Part shown: positions 8,110-16,346 of the stretch, in pieces | Layout of the letters: every line of letters begins with the position of its first letter | Position numbering within the stretch: the first letter of the stretch is position 1 | Assembly (NCBI GenBank): GCA_016721925.1 | Contig: JADKHE010000011.1 | Span: 496,001 to 560,000, forward strand | Length of the DNA: 64,000 nt | Direction of reading: 5' to 3' | Source of the DNA: Candidatus Skiveiella danica | Lineage (GTDB): Bacteria; Pseudomonadota; Gammaproteobacteria; Burkholderiales; Burkholderiaceae_C | Position numbers and translations under genes: made by a program | The notes under the pieces: model-generated | What the model saw: the letters and a program-made list of their open reading frames with translations, nothing else | Database searches by the model: none | What the model was told of the DNA's origin: nothing

Positions 8110-8679
8110 ATGACCCCGCTTGAAACAAGCCTGGAGCAGGCCGGCCTGAAACCGACCGGCGCCGGTGTCCAGCTTTCCGTCTATGGGCCGCACTGGCTGC
8201 ACGACAGCCCGCTGCTGGAGGATTTCACCCTGGACGAAGCAGACATCGTCGGTGCCGGCATGTTCGGCGCGCGGGCCATGGCGGGGCAGGTGCTCGTGGA
8301 AGAAGGGCAGGTGGGCGACTGGATGCTGCTGCTGCTCAGCGGCACGGTCGACGTGACGCGGCGCATCGGCGAGGGCGATGAGGTCGCGCGGCTGGCGGTG
8401 ATCCGCGCCGGCGCGGCGGTGGGCGAGATGTCGATGCTCGACGGCGAACCCCGCTACGCCAGCTGCACCGCCATCGATGCGGTGGAATTTGCCGTGCTCA
8501 CGCGCCAGGCGGTGGCCGCGCTGATCAAGGACCATCCCGGCGTGGGCGCCAAGCTGCTGGTCAAGATCACCCAGCTGCTGGCCCAGCGCCTGCGCAATAC
8601 CACGCAGCAACTCACGCGCCTGCTGGACAGCAGAACCCAGCAGGGCGCTGCCGGGCGCGGCGAGAACCGGGCCTTGTGA
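8110..8679 (+). CDS. Cyclic nucleotide-binding-domain protein
   Basis: The 189-residue protein carries a single CRP-type cNMP-binding fold (about residues 45-165): QVLVEEGQVGDWMLLLLSGTVDVTRR, then GAAVGEMSMLDGEPRYASCTAIDAVEFAVL. The GEMSMLDGEPR loop resembles the phosphate-binding cassette, so ligand binding is plausible. No helix-turn-helix follows, unlike CRP/FNR regulators. The C-terminus is helical (LLVKITQLLAQRLRNTTQQLTRLL), as in stand-alone cNMP proteins that act through partners. It begins 37 bp after the transporter lipoprotein and may be co-transcribed. ATG 8110 is chosen because upstream codons overlap the previous gene. Confidence 0.8.
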   Translation: MTPLETSLEQAGLKPTGAGVQLSVYGPHWLHDSPLLEDFTLDEADIVGAGMFGARAMAGQVLVEEGQVGDWMLLLLSGTVDVTRRIGEGDEVARLAVIRAGAAVGEMSMLDGEPRYASCTAIDAVEFAVLTRQAVAALIKDHPGVGAKLLVKITQLLAQRLRNTTQQLTRLLDSRTQQGAAGRGENRAL

Positions 8680-8787
8680 CGAATCGGGCCTGGGTGCGCG
8701 TGAGCTTGATCCGCAGCAAACCGGCAAGAGGGCAAAACGCGTAGCCTTGGCAGTGTCAATGAAGAACCGGCCTTAGAGGAGTCCACC

Positions 8788-9105
8788 ATGCGCACCGATG
8801 CACCGCAACCCGTCATTGAGGAGATCGCCCCTGATGAGGAACTGCTTCGGGTGGATGAGACCGCGTCCATCATGGTGCGGCCCGATGGCTATTACTGGCA
8901 GGCAGAGGGCAGTCGGCAGGAGTTCGGACCCTTTGCCAGCGTGGAAATGGCGCTGGCTGACATGGCCGAGGCCGATGGGGAAGCGCCCGAGCCCGGCGAG
9001 ACCCTGCAGGAGGCCGAGGACGAGATCGGCATTGCCGACTGGATCGACCCCGACACCGGCGATCCGGCCGAGGGATTCCTGCGCCCGCGCCTGGAGGCCG
9101 ACTGA
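8788..9105 (+). CDS. Conserved small acidic protein, function unknown
   Basis: The 105-residue protein is strongly acidic (many Asp/Glu, few Lys) with no signal peptide or membrane segment. Recognisable stretches are SIMVRPDGYYWQAEGSRQEFGPFASVEMALADM and DWIDPDTGDPAEGF. The middle part resembles a small beta domain followed by a helix. A strong ribosome site (GAGGAG) lies 8 bases before ATG 8788. I do not recognise a function. It stands alone between the cNMP-domain gene and the VOC gene. Confidence 0.75.
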   Translation: MRTDAPQPVIEEIAPDEELLRVDETASIMVRPDGYYWQAEGSRQEFGPFASVEMALADMAEADGEAPEPGETLQEAEDEIGIADWIDPDTGDPAEGFLRPRLEAD

Positions 9106-9131
9106 GCGGCGGCGGCCGGGTTCAGGGGTGA

Positions 9132-9188
9132 TATTTTCATAGCGTCTTGTGACCGGCTGGCGCTGGGCTGGGGCTGTTTTCATTTGAA
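9132..9188 (+). repeat. Dispersed repeat copy
   Basis: TAGCG-n6-TGACC-n4-GGCGCTGGG followed by a T-rich end is the window-wide repeat pattern. It occupies the middle of the 187-bp gap between the small acidic gene and the VOC gene. The rest of the gap holds nothing else I can identify. Confidence 0.65.
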
Positions 9189-9292
9189 ATTCCCGTTGAC
9201 ACCGGTTCTGCACGGCCCTGCCGTGCCTTCGGCGTTCAAGTACCATCCCCGGCAACCCCATTCGCCCGCAGCGGGCCCCAACGGAGAAAGCC

Positions 9293-9673
9293 ATGTTCAG
9301 TCATGTGATGGTCGGCGTCAGTGATCTTGAGGCCTCAAGGACGTTTTACGACGCGCTGCTCGGCACGCTGGGCATCGGCCCGGGCGTGGCCAACAAGGCC
9401 CGGTATTTCTACCGCAGCCCCACGGGCACGTTCGGCATCACCATCCCCATCAACGGCGAACCCGCCACGCACGCCAATGGCGGCACCATCGGCTTTACCA
9501 TGTCCTCCCCCGAGCAGGCGGATGCCTTCCATGCCGCGGGCGTGGCCCACGGCGGCACCACCTGCGAAGACCCACCGGGCTGGCGCGAGGGCTCCGTGGG
9601 CAGGCTCTACCTGGCCTACCTGCGCGACCCCGACGGCAACAAGCTCTGCGCGCTGTACCGGCCTGCCCAGTGA
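9293..9673 (+). CDS. VOC-family (glyoxalase-like) protein
   Basis: This 126-residue protein of the vicinal-oxygen-chelate superfamily has small metal-binding beta-alpha-beta modules used by glyoxalases, dioxygenases and resistance proteins. It starts FSHVMVGVSDLEASRTFYDALL and ends LAYLRDPDGNKLCALY, the usual first and last modules. His4 and the DPDGN-x-LCA loop are characteristic of the YcgJ/lactoylglutathione-lyase-like branch. The substrate is unknown. Its TGA overlaps the GTG start of the next gene, suggesting coupled translation. Confidence 0.88.
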   Translation: MFSHVMVGVSDLEASRTFYDALLGTLGIGPGVANKARYFYRSPTGTFGITIPINGEPATHANGGTIGFTMSSPEQADAFHAAGVAHGGTTCEDPPGWREGSVGRLYLAYLRDPDGNKLCALYRPAQ

Positions 9674-10236
9674 GGCGGTCACGCCGCCGCTGGCTGCTGG
9701 GCGCGGCGCTCGGCTTGGCGCTGGCCGGCTCGGGCTGTACTCCTTCCGGGCCGCGCAGCGTCACCCTGTCGCTGGATCAGATGCAGGAGAAGCTGGCCAC
9801 GCGTTTTCCGCGCCGCTATCCGGTGGCGGGGCTGGCCGAGCTCAATCTGCAGACCCCACGGCTGAGCCTGCGGCCCGAGCGCAATCGCCTCAATGCCGTG
9901 ATGGCCGTGGAGGCCAGCGGCCCGGCGCTGCGGCGCACCTACAGCGGCAGCATGGACGTGGACTTCGCCCTGCGTTTCGAGCCCTCCGACCAGACAGTGC
10001 GCGCCACCGAGCTGGAGGTCCTCGCGCTGCAGCTTGAAGGCCTGCCGGCCCAGGCGTCCACCTTGTTGGCCGGGCTGGGGCCGACGCTGGCGCAGCAGGC
10101 GCTGCGCGAGGTCGTGCTCTACCAGGTTCGCCCCCGCGACCTGGCGCTGGCCGACAGCCTGGGCCTGCAGCCCGGGCGCATGACCGTGACGCCGCAAGGC
10201 CTGGTGATCGAACTGGCCCCCCGGCCGCAACCCTGA
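9670..10236 (+). CDS. DUF1439-type lipoprotein
   Basis: The 188-residue product begins with an Arg-rich n-region and a hydrophobic core ending LAGSGC, a lipoprotein signal. The rest fits the YceB/DUF1439 pattern of a lipid-binding-like beta-rich envelope lipoprotein (TLSLDQMQEKLATRFPRRYP, then RNRLNAVMAVEASGP and GSMDVDFALRFEPSDQTVRATELEVLAL). The function of the family is not established. Translation begins at GTG 9670, overlapping the previous stop in a GTGA. Confidence 0.75.
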   Translation: MRRSRRRWLLGAALGLALAGSGCTPSGPRSVTLSLDQMQEKLATRFPRRYPVAGLAELNLQTPRLSLRPERNRLNAVMAVEASGPALRRTYSGSMDVDFALRFEPSDQTVRATELEVLALQLEGLPAQASTLLAGLGPTLAQQALREVVLYQVRPRDLALADSLGLQPGRMTVTPQGLVIELAPRPQP

Positions 10237-10246
10237 GGCCCCCACC

Positions 10247-10498
10247 ATGAGCAAGGAACAGGCTCGACAGAGCGAATTGAAGAAGATGGAGTTGTGCGAC
10301 TCCTGCGCTGGCATCCAGCGCAACTGGCGCCGCGCCCCGGGCCATGCCGAACTGGTTCAGCGTGGCAACCGCAAGGAGGAGCGCGGCGCCCACACCGTCA
10401 CCATCACCCGCTACGAGTGCGACCGCTGCGGCACCGCCTGGGAGTACGAGAACGACAAGGCCAACCTGCACGCCGGCTGGTCGGTGGTGGGGCGCTAG
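10247..10498 (+). CDS. Small zinc-ribbon-like protein, function unknown
   Basis: The 83-residue protein has two CxxC pairs (CDSC near residue 17 and CDRC near 60) separated by about 40 residues, the layout of a zinc ribbon or rubredoxin-like knuckle. It lacks a signal peptide. The segment between the pairs is rich in Arg and polar residues (RKEERGAHTVTITRYECDRC). It follows the DUF1439 gene by 10 bp and could be in the same transcript. No functional assignment is possible. Confidence 0.72.
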   Translation: MSKEQARQSELKKMELCDSCAGIQRNWRRAPGHAELVQRGNRKEERGAHTVTITRYECDRCGTAWEYENDKANLHAGWSVVGR

Positions 10499-10514
10499 GC
10501 AGGCCCGCGCCGGT

Positions 10515-10829
10515 TCAGGCAGGTTGCAGCGGAAAGCTCACCCGGGGTGCGGCGGCGGGCCGGGCACGCCAGGTCCGGCGCACAGTGGGTGTTGCTGGTG
10601 CCATCGACAGGCTCAGCGAAGCCGGCCCCAGGGCGTAGATCAGGGCGCGCCGGTGCTCGGTGGCGGTGAAATGGTCGCCGGCATCGAGCACGATGTCGCG
10701 CGGGTCGCCGTCGAGGGTGACCCACAGGCTGCCGCTGCGGCACAGGATCTGCACGCCCGCGGCGTCGGAAACGTTGAACAGGGTCTTCGGTTCGAGAGAC
10801 AGGTCCAGGTGGTGGGCCGCGGTGTTCAT
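10515..10829 (-). CDS. DUF2917-domain protein
   Basis: The 104-residue protein matches DUF2917 by its small beta-barrel core: VQILCRSGSLWVTLDGDPRDIVLDAGDHFTATEHRRALIYAL. Its role is unknown. It is divergent from the LysR gene at 10911, and such pairs commonly share control. Minus-strand AAAGGA lies 6 bases before the ATG. A sigma-70-like promoter precedes it (10860-10888). Confidence 0.82.
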   Translation of the reverse strand: MNTAAHHLDLSLEPKTLFNVSDAAGVQILCRSGSLWVTLDGDPRDIVLDAGDHFTATEHRRALIYALGPASLSLSMAPATPTVRRTWRARPAAAPRVSFPLQPA

Positions 10830-10859
10830 GACAGTCCTTTCACATGCGTTGTGGGACTG

Positions 10860-10888
10860 AATATACTGAGCACTTTCAGAGCTTACAA
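10860..10888 (-). promoter_or_regulatory. Sigma-70-like promoter for the DUF2917 gene
   Basis: On the minus strand TTGTAA (10888-10883) and TATATT (10865-10860) are separated by exactly 17 bp. The predicted start is about 25 bases before the DUF2917 ATG. The site lies in the divergent region where the adjacent LysR protein would be expected to bind. Confidence 0.55.
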
Positions 10889-10910
10889 ACGGTGAATTTG
10901 AATCTCTAGC

Positions 10911-11903
10911 ATGCGCTCAAGGAATGTCAAATCACTTCCGTCCAGCACGGTGGCGCGCGGCATCCGACGCGCGGAGCTGCCGCCGCTGCATCTGCTCTAC
11001 ACCTTCGAGGCGGCCGCGCGCGCGCTGAGTTTCACGGTGGCCGCCGGCGAGCTGTTTCTCACCCAGTCGGCGGTCAGCCGCCAGATCCAGCAGGTCGAAG
11101 AAGCGCTCGGCGCGCCCCTGTTCGAGCGGCGCCACCGCGCCCTGGTGCTCACCGAGGCCGGCCAGGTGATGCAGCGTGCGGTCGTCGACTGCCTGGCGCG
11201 CCTTCGCGACGCCACTGCCAGCGTGCGAGCCACGCAGCCGGGCCGGCAGATCGCCATCACCACCACGCCGGGCTTTGCCTCCTTGTGGCTGATCCCGCGC
11301 CTGGCCCGGTTCACCGCCAGCCACCCGCAGGTGGACGTGCGGATTTCCGCGACGCTGGAGGTGCTGGACCTGCAGCGCAGCGCGATCGATGTGTCGGTGC
11401 GGCTGACCACGCTGGACAAGGGCCTGGGCCGGCCATTGTTCGAGGAGCAGGTGTTGCCGGTGTGTGCCCCGCAGCTGTTGCAGGACCGCTCGAAGCCGCT
11501 GCAGCAGCCGGCCGATCTGGCCCACCACACGCTGCTGGCCATCGACACCCCGCGGGGGCAGTCGCTGACCATGGACTGGGAGCCCTGGTTCAAGGTCATG
11601 GGTCTGCCGGAGATCCGCATGAAGAACACCTTGCGGTTCTCCCAGTACTCCGACGTGGTGGCCGCTGCGGTGGCCGGCCAGGGGGTTGCGATCGGACGCC
11701 TGCCGCTGCTCGATGCCCTGCTGCGCGATGGCCGGCTGGTGGCCCCCTTCAGCGGGGCCGCCTCGCATTTCGGCTATTTCGTGACGGTCGCGCCCCGCGC
11801 CGCCGCCAATGCGGATGCGCAAGACTTCGTGCGCTGGCTGGCGGCAGAAGGCGAGGCGGCCAGGGCCCTGCAGCCGCCCGGCAAGCCGGACGTCCTTGCC
11901 TGA
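10911..11903 (+). CDS. LysR-family transcriptional regulator (GcvA-like)
   Basis: The 330-residue LysR regulator has an N-terminal winged helix-turn-helix (about 23-85; LYTFEAAARALSFTVAAGELFLTQSAVSRQIQQVEEALGAPLFERR) and a two-lobed effector domain (about 110-310). The pattern SFTVAAGELFLTQSAVSRQI places it among GcvA-like members. It is divergent from the DUF2917 gene and 45 bp upstream of the semialdehyde dehydrogenase gene on the same strand, so either may be its target. The effector is unknown. Confidence 0.88.
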   Translation: MRSRNVKSLPSSTVARGIRRAELPPLHLLYTFEAAARALSFTVAAGELFLTQSAVSRQIQQVEEALGAPLFERRHRALVLTEAGQVMQRAVVDCLARLRDATASVRATQPGRQIAITTTPGFASLWLIPRLARFTASHPQVDVRISATLEVLDLQRSAIDVSVRLTTLDKGLGRPLFEEQVLPVCAPQLLQDRSKPLQQPADLAHHTLLAIDTPRGQSLTMDWEPWFKVMGLPEIRMKNTLRFSQYSDVVAAAVAGQGVAIGRLPLLDALLRDGRLVAPFSGAASHFGYFVTVAPRAAANADAQDFVRWLAAEGEAARALQPPGKPDVLA

Positions 11904-11948
11904 CAATGCGGGGCCCGGCCCGGTCGGCCGTTTACAAGGACACGAGGC

Positions 11949-13388
11949 ATGACTTACCCCAACACCCAGCTCTTCATCAACGGCCAGTGGCAGGACGCCG
12001 CCAGCGGCAAGACTCTGGCGGTCTTCAACCCGGCCACCGGCCAGGAAATCGGCCGCGTGGCGCATGCCGGCATCGCCGACCTGGACGCGGCGCTGGCCGC
12101 TGCGCAAAAAGGCTTCGAGACCTGGCGCGACCTGCCCGCCATCGAGCGCAACAAGATCATGCGCCGCGCCGCCGTCCTGATGCGCGAACGGGCCGGCGCC
12201 ATTGGCGCCCTGTTGACGCAGGAGCAGGGCAAGCCGCTGGTCGAGGCCAAGGGCGAGGCCATGGCCGCCGCCGACATCATTGAATGGTTTGCCGACGAAG
12301 GCCTGCGCGTCTATGGCCGCATCGTGCCCTCGCGCTTCAACCTGGCCACGCGCCAGATGGTGCTGAAGGACCCGGTGGGCCCGGTGGCGGCGTTCACGCC
12401 CTGGAACTTCCCGATCAATCAGGTGGTGCGCAAGCTCGGCGCGGCGCTGGCCTGCGGCTGTTCGATGATCGTCAAGGCGGCGGAAGAAACCCCGGCCTCG
12501 CCCGCCGAGTTGATCCGCGCCTTTGCCGACGCCGGCCTGCCCAGCGGCGTGCTGGGGCTGGTGTACGGCAACCCGGCCGAGATCTCCAGCTACCTGATCC
12601 CGCACCCGGTGATCCGCAAGATCACCTTCACCGGGTCCACGCCCGTGGGCAAACAGCTCGCCGCGCTGGCCGGCCAGCACATGAAGCGCGTGACCATGGA
12701 ACTCGGCGGCCATGCCCCGGTGATCGTGGCGGAAGACGCCGACGTGGCGCTGGCCGTGAAGGCCGCGGGCGGTGCCAAGTTCCGCAACGCCGGGCAGGTC
12801 TGCATCTCGCCGACGCGCTTCCTGGTGCACGAGAGCATCCAGAACGATTTCGCCGCCGCGCTGGTCACGTACACGCAGAGCCTCAAGGTGGGCGACGGCG
12901 CCGCCGAGGGCACGACGATGGGCCCGCTGGCCAACCCGCGCCGCCTCACCGCCATGGCCGAATTCACGCAGGACGCGCTGAAGGCGGGCGCGACCGTCGC
13001 CGCCGGCGGCGCACGCATCGGCGAGGTGGGCAACTTCTGGCAGCCCACGGTGCTGACCGACGTGCCCTTGTCGGCCAAGGTGTTCAACGACGAGCCTTTC
13101 GGCCCCATGGCCGCGATCCGCCCCTTCAACACGCTGGATGAAGCCATCGCCGAGGCCAACCGCCTGCCGTTCGGGCTGGCGGGCTATGCCTTCACGAAGT
13201 CGCTGAAGAACGCTGACCTGCTGGCCCGCAAGGTTGAAGTCGGCATGCTGTGGGTCAACATGCCGGCCCTGCCTTCGGCCGAAATGCCGTTTGGCGGCAT
13301 CAAGGACTCCGGCTACGGCTCCGAAGGCGGCCCCGAGGCCATGGACGCCTACCTGAACGCACGTTCCGTGGCGATCATGAACGTCTGA
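11949..13388 (+). CDS. NAD(P)-dependent succinate-semialdehyde dehydrogenase family
   Basis: This 479-residue aldehyde dehydrogenase of the GabD/succinate-semialdehyde group oxidises an aldehyde to the acid with NAD(P). The cofactor and active-site elements are intact: [18 protein letters not shown], catalytic Glu251 in MELGGHAP and nucleophile Cys285 in [11 protein letters not shown], then EPFGP and [16 protein letters not shown]. The exact substrate cannot be fixed from sequence; close relatives act on succinate semialdehyde or glutarate semialdehyde. It follows the LysR gene by 45 bp. A stable hairpin follows the stop. Confidence 0.88.
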   Translation: MTYPNTQLFINGQWQDAASGKTLAVFNPATGQEIGRVAHAGIADLDAALAAAQKGFETWRDLPAIERNKIMRRAAVLMRERAGAIGALLTQEQGKPLVEAKGEAMAAADIIEWFADEGLRVYGRIVPSRFNLATRQMVLKDPVGPVAAFTPWNFPINQVVRKLGAALACGCSMIVKAAEETPASPAELIRAFADAGLPSGVLGLVYGNPAEISSYLIPHPVIRKITFTGSTPVGKQLAALAGQHMKRVTMELGGHAPVIVAEDADVALAVKAAGGAKFRNAGQVCISPTRFLVHESIQNDFAAALVTYTQSLKVGDGAAEGTTMGPLANPRRLTAMAEFTQDALKAGATVAAGGARIGEVGNFWQPTVLTDVPLSAKVFNDEPFGPMAAIRPFNTLDEAIAEANRLPFGLAGYAFTKSLKNADLLARKVEVGMLWVNMPALPSAEMPFGGIKDSGYGSEGGPEAMDAYLNARSVAIMNV

Positions 13389-13416
13389 GCGGCGCCCACC
13401 CGCGCGGGTGCGCCGC
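13389..13416 (+). terminator. GC-rich hairpin after the dehydrogenase gene
   Basis: GCGGCGC and GCGCCGC, with inner ACCCG/CGGGT, form a long hairpin interrupted by a two-base bulge, immediately after the stop codon. There is no T-tract, so it may stabilise the 3' end rather than terminate by itself. Confidence 0.35.
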
Positions 13417-13447
13417 GCAGGGCCCTATCACCCGCGTGACAGGCGCC

Positions 13448-13472
13448 CAAGCTTCGGGCAGGGCGAAGCTTG
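13448..13472 (+). promoter_or_regulatory. Perfect 9-bp inverted repeat, candidate MerR operator
   Basis: CAAGCTTCG and CGAAGCTTG flank a 7-bp spacer, ending 14 bp before the MerR-type start codon. MerR proteins bind dyads of this size within their own promoters, so autoregulation is likely. The binding is inferred. Confidence 0.5.
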
Positions 13473-13486
13473 CTAGGCTGCGATCC

Positions 13487-13882
13487 ATGCAGATTTCCGA
13501 ATTCGCCGCGCGGTGCGGCGTCACCGTCCACGCCCTGCGGCACTACGAGGCTTTGGGTCTTCTGAAGCCCGGGCGCAGCGCGGGCGGTTACCGCACCTAC
13601 GAGCCGGCGCAGCGGCGCGAGGTCGTCTTCATCGCCATGTCGCGCAAGGCGGGCTTTTCCTTGCCGGCCATTGCGGAACAGCTGCCGGCTTTTCGCGCCG
13701 GACGCCTGGGCATCGGGCAGATGGTCGAGGCCCTTCAGGACCGGATCAGCGAGATTGACCAGCAGATGCGTGAGCTGCACAGCCTGCGCGCGGAGCTGCA
13801 TGCCCACATCGCCTGGCTGCAGGCACGGCGGCCGGCATCGCCGGCCAAGGCCTTGTGTCCATCCCCAAGAAAGGAAAACCCC
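13487..13882 (+). CDS. MerR-family transcriptional regulator, no stop before the next gene
   Basis: The N-terminal MerR winged helix is clear (MQISEFAARCGVTVHALRHYE, then GLLKPGRSAGGYRTYEPAQ), followed by the dimerisation coiled coil (about 85-115; ISEIDQQMRELHSLRAELHAHIAWLQ). No cysteine sensor motif is seen. Unusually, the frame has no stop codon before the thioesterase ATG at 13883 and continues into it without interruption. In the reading frame one base later, a TGA overlaps that ATG (ATGA), the arrangement expected for a separate upstream gene. The missing stop may therefore reflect an indel near the 3' end, or a real fusion. Confidence 0.75.
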
Positions 13883-14337
13883 ATGAACGCCCCTGCACCC
13901 CACGCACCGCCCGCCTTCCTGCAACTCGAACGCCTGGTGCTGTCCATGCCCATGGCCCAAACCCTGGGTTTGAAGTTCACCCGTATCGCGCCCGGCGACG
14001 TGGAGGTCGAAATCCCCGTGCTCGACGCCTTCACGTTCCGGCCCGGCCAGTTGCAGGCCACGCCGGTGTTTGCCATCGGCGACTTTGCCGCCGTGGCCGC
14101 CGCCGGCACGACACTGCCACCCGGCTGGATCAACGCGACGGTGGACGCCACGCTCAAGCTCATCGCGCCGGCCCAAGGGGTCGCCTTGCGGGCGCGCGGC
14201 CGGGTGATCGATGCGGGCAAGCTGCTGACGGTGTGCGCGGCCGATGTCTACGCCGTGCGCAGGACGGGACGGAGACGCTGTGCGCCACCCTGCTGGGCAC
14301 GGCGCGCAATATCGACATGAATCCGCGACCTCGGTAG
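13883..14337 (+). pseudogene. PaaI/YiiD-like hotdog thioesterase, frameshifted as sequenced
   Basis: The product resembles hotdog-fold acyl-CoA thioesterases (LKFTRIAPGDVEVEIPV, FAIGDFAAVAAAGTTLPPGW, TVDATLKLIAPAQG). A ribosome site (AAAGGAAAA) precedes the ATG. The frame is broken near 14261. After YAVR the reading continues as nonsense to 14320, whereas the frame one base on gives GTETLCATLLGTARNIDMNPRPR to 14337, the expected family end. Restoring one A (AAG GAC GGG) repairs it. This is either a recent single-base deletion or a sequence error. It reads in frame with the MerR gene upstream. Confidence 0.7.
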
Positions 14338-14370
14338 GGGGCTCCGGTCAGCGAGGCTCTGGATTCGGTA

Positions 14371-14438
14371 TCAAATTCATAGCTGGAAAAGACCATTTCA
14401 CGCTGGGGATCGGCCAAAAAAGCTTGAAAAATCTAAAA
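14371..14438 (+). repeat. Dispersed repeat copy
   Basis: ATAGCTG-n5-GACC-n4-ACGCTGGGG-n4-GGCCAAAAAAGCTTGAAA is one of the two best-preserved copies. It fills most of the 155-bp gap between the convergent thioesterase and LysR genes. Confidence 0.75.
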
Positions 14439-14492
14439 CCCCGCATCCCGGTGTGGCAGTTTTCCGAAGGAGTGCGTGGGTACACCCCGCGT

Positions 14493-15434
14493 TCAGGTCT
14501 GGCGCAAAGTCTTCTTTGGCCTCGGATGCCGCTGCTCCTGAGACCGAATCCAGGCAATAGCTTGATCGACCATCGGATGGTGGCGGCGCGTGTTCCAGAC
14601 GACTGCGGCGGTCACGACCATGATCTTTTCTTGCAGCGGCCGTATGACCACGTTTTCTGGCACCAGCTTGCGCATGGACGACGGGACCAGGGCCAAACCT
14701 TGGCCGCAGCCGACGTAGGCGATCTGCGAGGCCACTGAGCGCACCTCGTGCAGGACGCGTGGGGCAAATCCATGGGTTCGGCAAACGCTGGTCAGCAAGT
14801 CGAAATACACGGGGCTGACCTGCCGGGACGACATCACGAGCTTTTCCTGAGCCAGTGATTTCAGGCGTATGCGAGGCTGGGACGCCAGTGCGTGATCCTT
14901 GTGCAGGGCAACGGCAAGCCTGTCCTCTGCGAGTGGGATCGTGGAGATATCGCCGCCGATTTCCCCCTCGATCCGTACAAACGCAAGGTCAAGCTCCCCG
15001 GCTTCCAGTGCGGGAACTGCGTCCACGCTATCGATTTCCTTGACGAATACCGTCAAGTGCGGATGCATGTGTTTCAGTGCGTCCAGCAGCGGGGGCACGG
15101 TTTCCAACATGGCTGACGTGATGGCACCAACATGTAGCACGCCGGATTGACCGGACGATATCTCACGGACCACCCGCTCCAACTGCTCGACCTGGCCGGC
15201 AAACTGACGCACGGCCGGGAGAATTGCCGCGCCGGCAGGGCTCAGTCGCGTCCCGCGCCTGGAACGCTCAAACAACTGCATCTTGAGCGACTGCTCCAGT
15301 ACCTTGATTTGTTCTGTCAGGGGAGGCTGAGACATGTTCAGCTTCTGGGCGGCGCGACCGAAGTGCTGCTCCTCTGCGACGGCCAGGAACATCCAGAGTT
15401 GCCGTATCAGGCGGAAGTCAATCGTAGTGCTCAT
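14493..15434 (-). CDS. LysR-family regulator of the RraA-like cluster
   Basis: The 313-residue LysR protein has a CatR/CbbR-like N-terminus (DFRLIRQLWMFLAVAEEQHFGRAAQKLNMSQPPLTEQIKVLEQSLKMQLFERSRRG), typical of regulators of aromatic and organic-acid catabolism, and a normal effector domain. The start at 15434 has GGAG upstream; a longer frame to 15506 is less likely. It is divergent from three RraA-fold genes and an aminotransferase, so it very probably controls them. A TGATCC/GGATCA dyad (15519-15537) lies between. Confidence 0.88.
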   Translation of the reverse strand: MSTTIDFRLIRQLWMFLAVAEEQHFGRAAQKLNMSQPPLTEQIKVLEQSLKMQLFERSRRGTRLSPAGAAILPAVRQFAGQVEQLERVVREISSGQSGVLHVGAITSAMLETVPPLLDALKHMHPHLTVFVKEIDSVDAVPALEAGELDLAFVRIEGEIGGDISTIPLAEDRLAVALHKDHALASQPRIRLKSLAQEKLVMSSRQVSPVYFDLLTSVCRTHGFAPRVLHEVRSVASQIAYVGCGQGLALVPSSMRKLVPENVVIRPLQEKIMVVTAAVVWNTRRHHPMVDQAIAWIRSQEQRHPRPKKTLRQT

Positions 15435-15518
15435 GCTGGGGCTCCATGAAGGATGCTGGTTCCCGGAGTTTGAAGGGGCAAGAACTTGCGTTGGCGTGCA
15501 GTTCACTCTTTCGCACCC

Positions 15519-15537
15519 TGATCCAATTTCAGGATCA
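15519..15537. promoter_or_regulatory. Candidate LysR operator in the divergent region
   Basis: TGATCC-n7-GGATCA is a perfect 6-bp dyad of the T-N11-A class bound by LysR proteins, placed between the LysR gene and its presumed targets. Two ATATCAAG direct repeats (15543-15550 and 15563-15570, period 20) lie just downstream and may be the activation half-sites. Confidence 0.5.
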
Positions 15538-15584
15538 CTGAGATATCAAGTCCGGAATTTACATATCAAGGTTCTGGCCAGATC

Positions 15585-16281
15585 ATGCCTGGGTACTTTC
15601 ACGGGACCTCGCACCATTCCTCAACGCCCACTCCTTGACCGCCTCGGATTGCTGGATACCAATACTGTTTCCGATGCGCTCGATTTCCTCGGCCTGTCCG
15701 GCGCCACCTACGGCCTGCGCCCGCTTTGGGGCTGCCCCAAGATCGTAGGGCGCGCATCCACCATCCAGCTTGGCCCCAAGCAGGAGGCCAAGTCCACGGT
15801 GCATCTGATCTCGCCGGTCATCGACGCCGTGGCCTCCGATGACCGCGTTCTGGTGATCGCTGGAGGCGCCGATGGCATCTCGTGCTGGGGCGATATTCTG
15901 GCCAACGCTGCGGTGGCCAAGAAGGTGCGCGGCTCCGTCATCGACGGCCTGAGTCGCGACATCGAAGGCAGCGAGGCGGTGAACTATCCGGTCTATGGCC
16001 GCGGTGTGACCATGATCAGCGCGCGCAACCGCATGGTCCAGATCGACTCGGGCAAGCCTGTGCAGATGGCCGGCGTCACGGTGCATGAGGACGACTTCGT
16101 GATCGCGGACCGCTGCGGCACGGTGTTTGTGCCTGCCGCCCGCATCGCGGAAGTGCTGGACTTGGCCGAGCGCATCGCCAGGCGGCAGGACGGCATGGTC
16201 GCCGCCGTGCGCGCGGGCCGCTCGGTGGCGGAAGTCATGCACGACAAGGAATTTGAAGCCATCCATGCATCCAGGACCTGA
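15585..16281 (+). CDS. RraA/HMG-aldolase-fold protein 1 (5' end uncertain)
   Basis: This is a member of the RraA-like superfamily, which includes 4-hydroxy-4-methyl-2-oxoglutarate aldolase and the RNase E inhibitor. The fold runs from LLDRLGLLDTNTVSDALDFLG to VFVPAARIAEVLDLAERIARRQD. The signature SCWGDILANAA and the catalytic-type GSVIDGLSRDI (Arg-Asp) are present. The N-terminal part is odd. The only nearby ATG (15585) is in another frame and hits a stop after 17 codons, while the coding frame has no ATG between the operator and the conserved region (GTG 15496 or TTG 15649 are the in-frame options). An indel near 15590-15640 is likely. Confidence 0.75.
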
Positions 16282-16346
16282 TCGCTGCGAGCGATGGATG
16301 GGAACGCGCGGCAGGGCGATTGGATTGATTTATTGGAGACATCCTC

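Noticed and set aside
14371..14438. Poly-A and AGCTTGAAA of the repeat copies considered as intrinsic terminators
   Set aside because: The dyad arms are only five to seven bases, AT-rich, and vary between copies or are missing; the shared part is the non-palindromic core.
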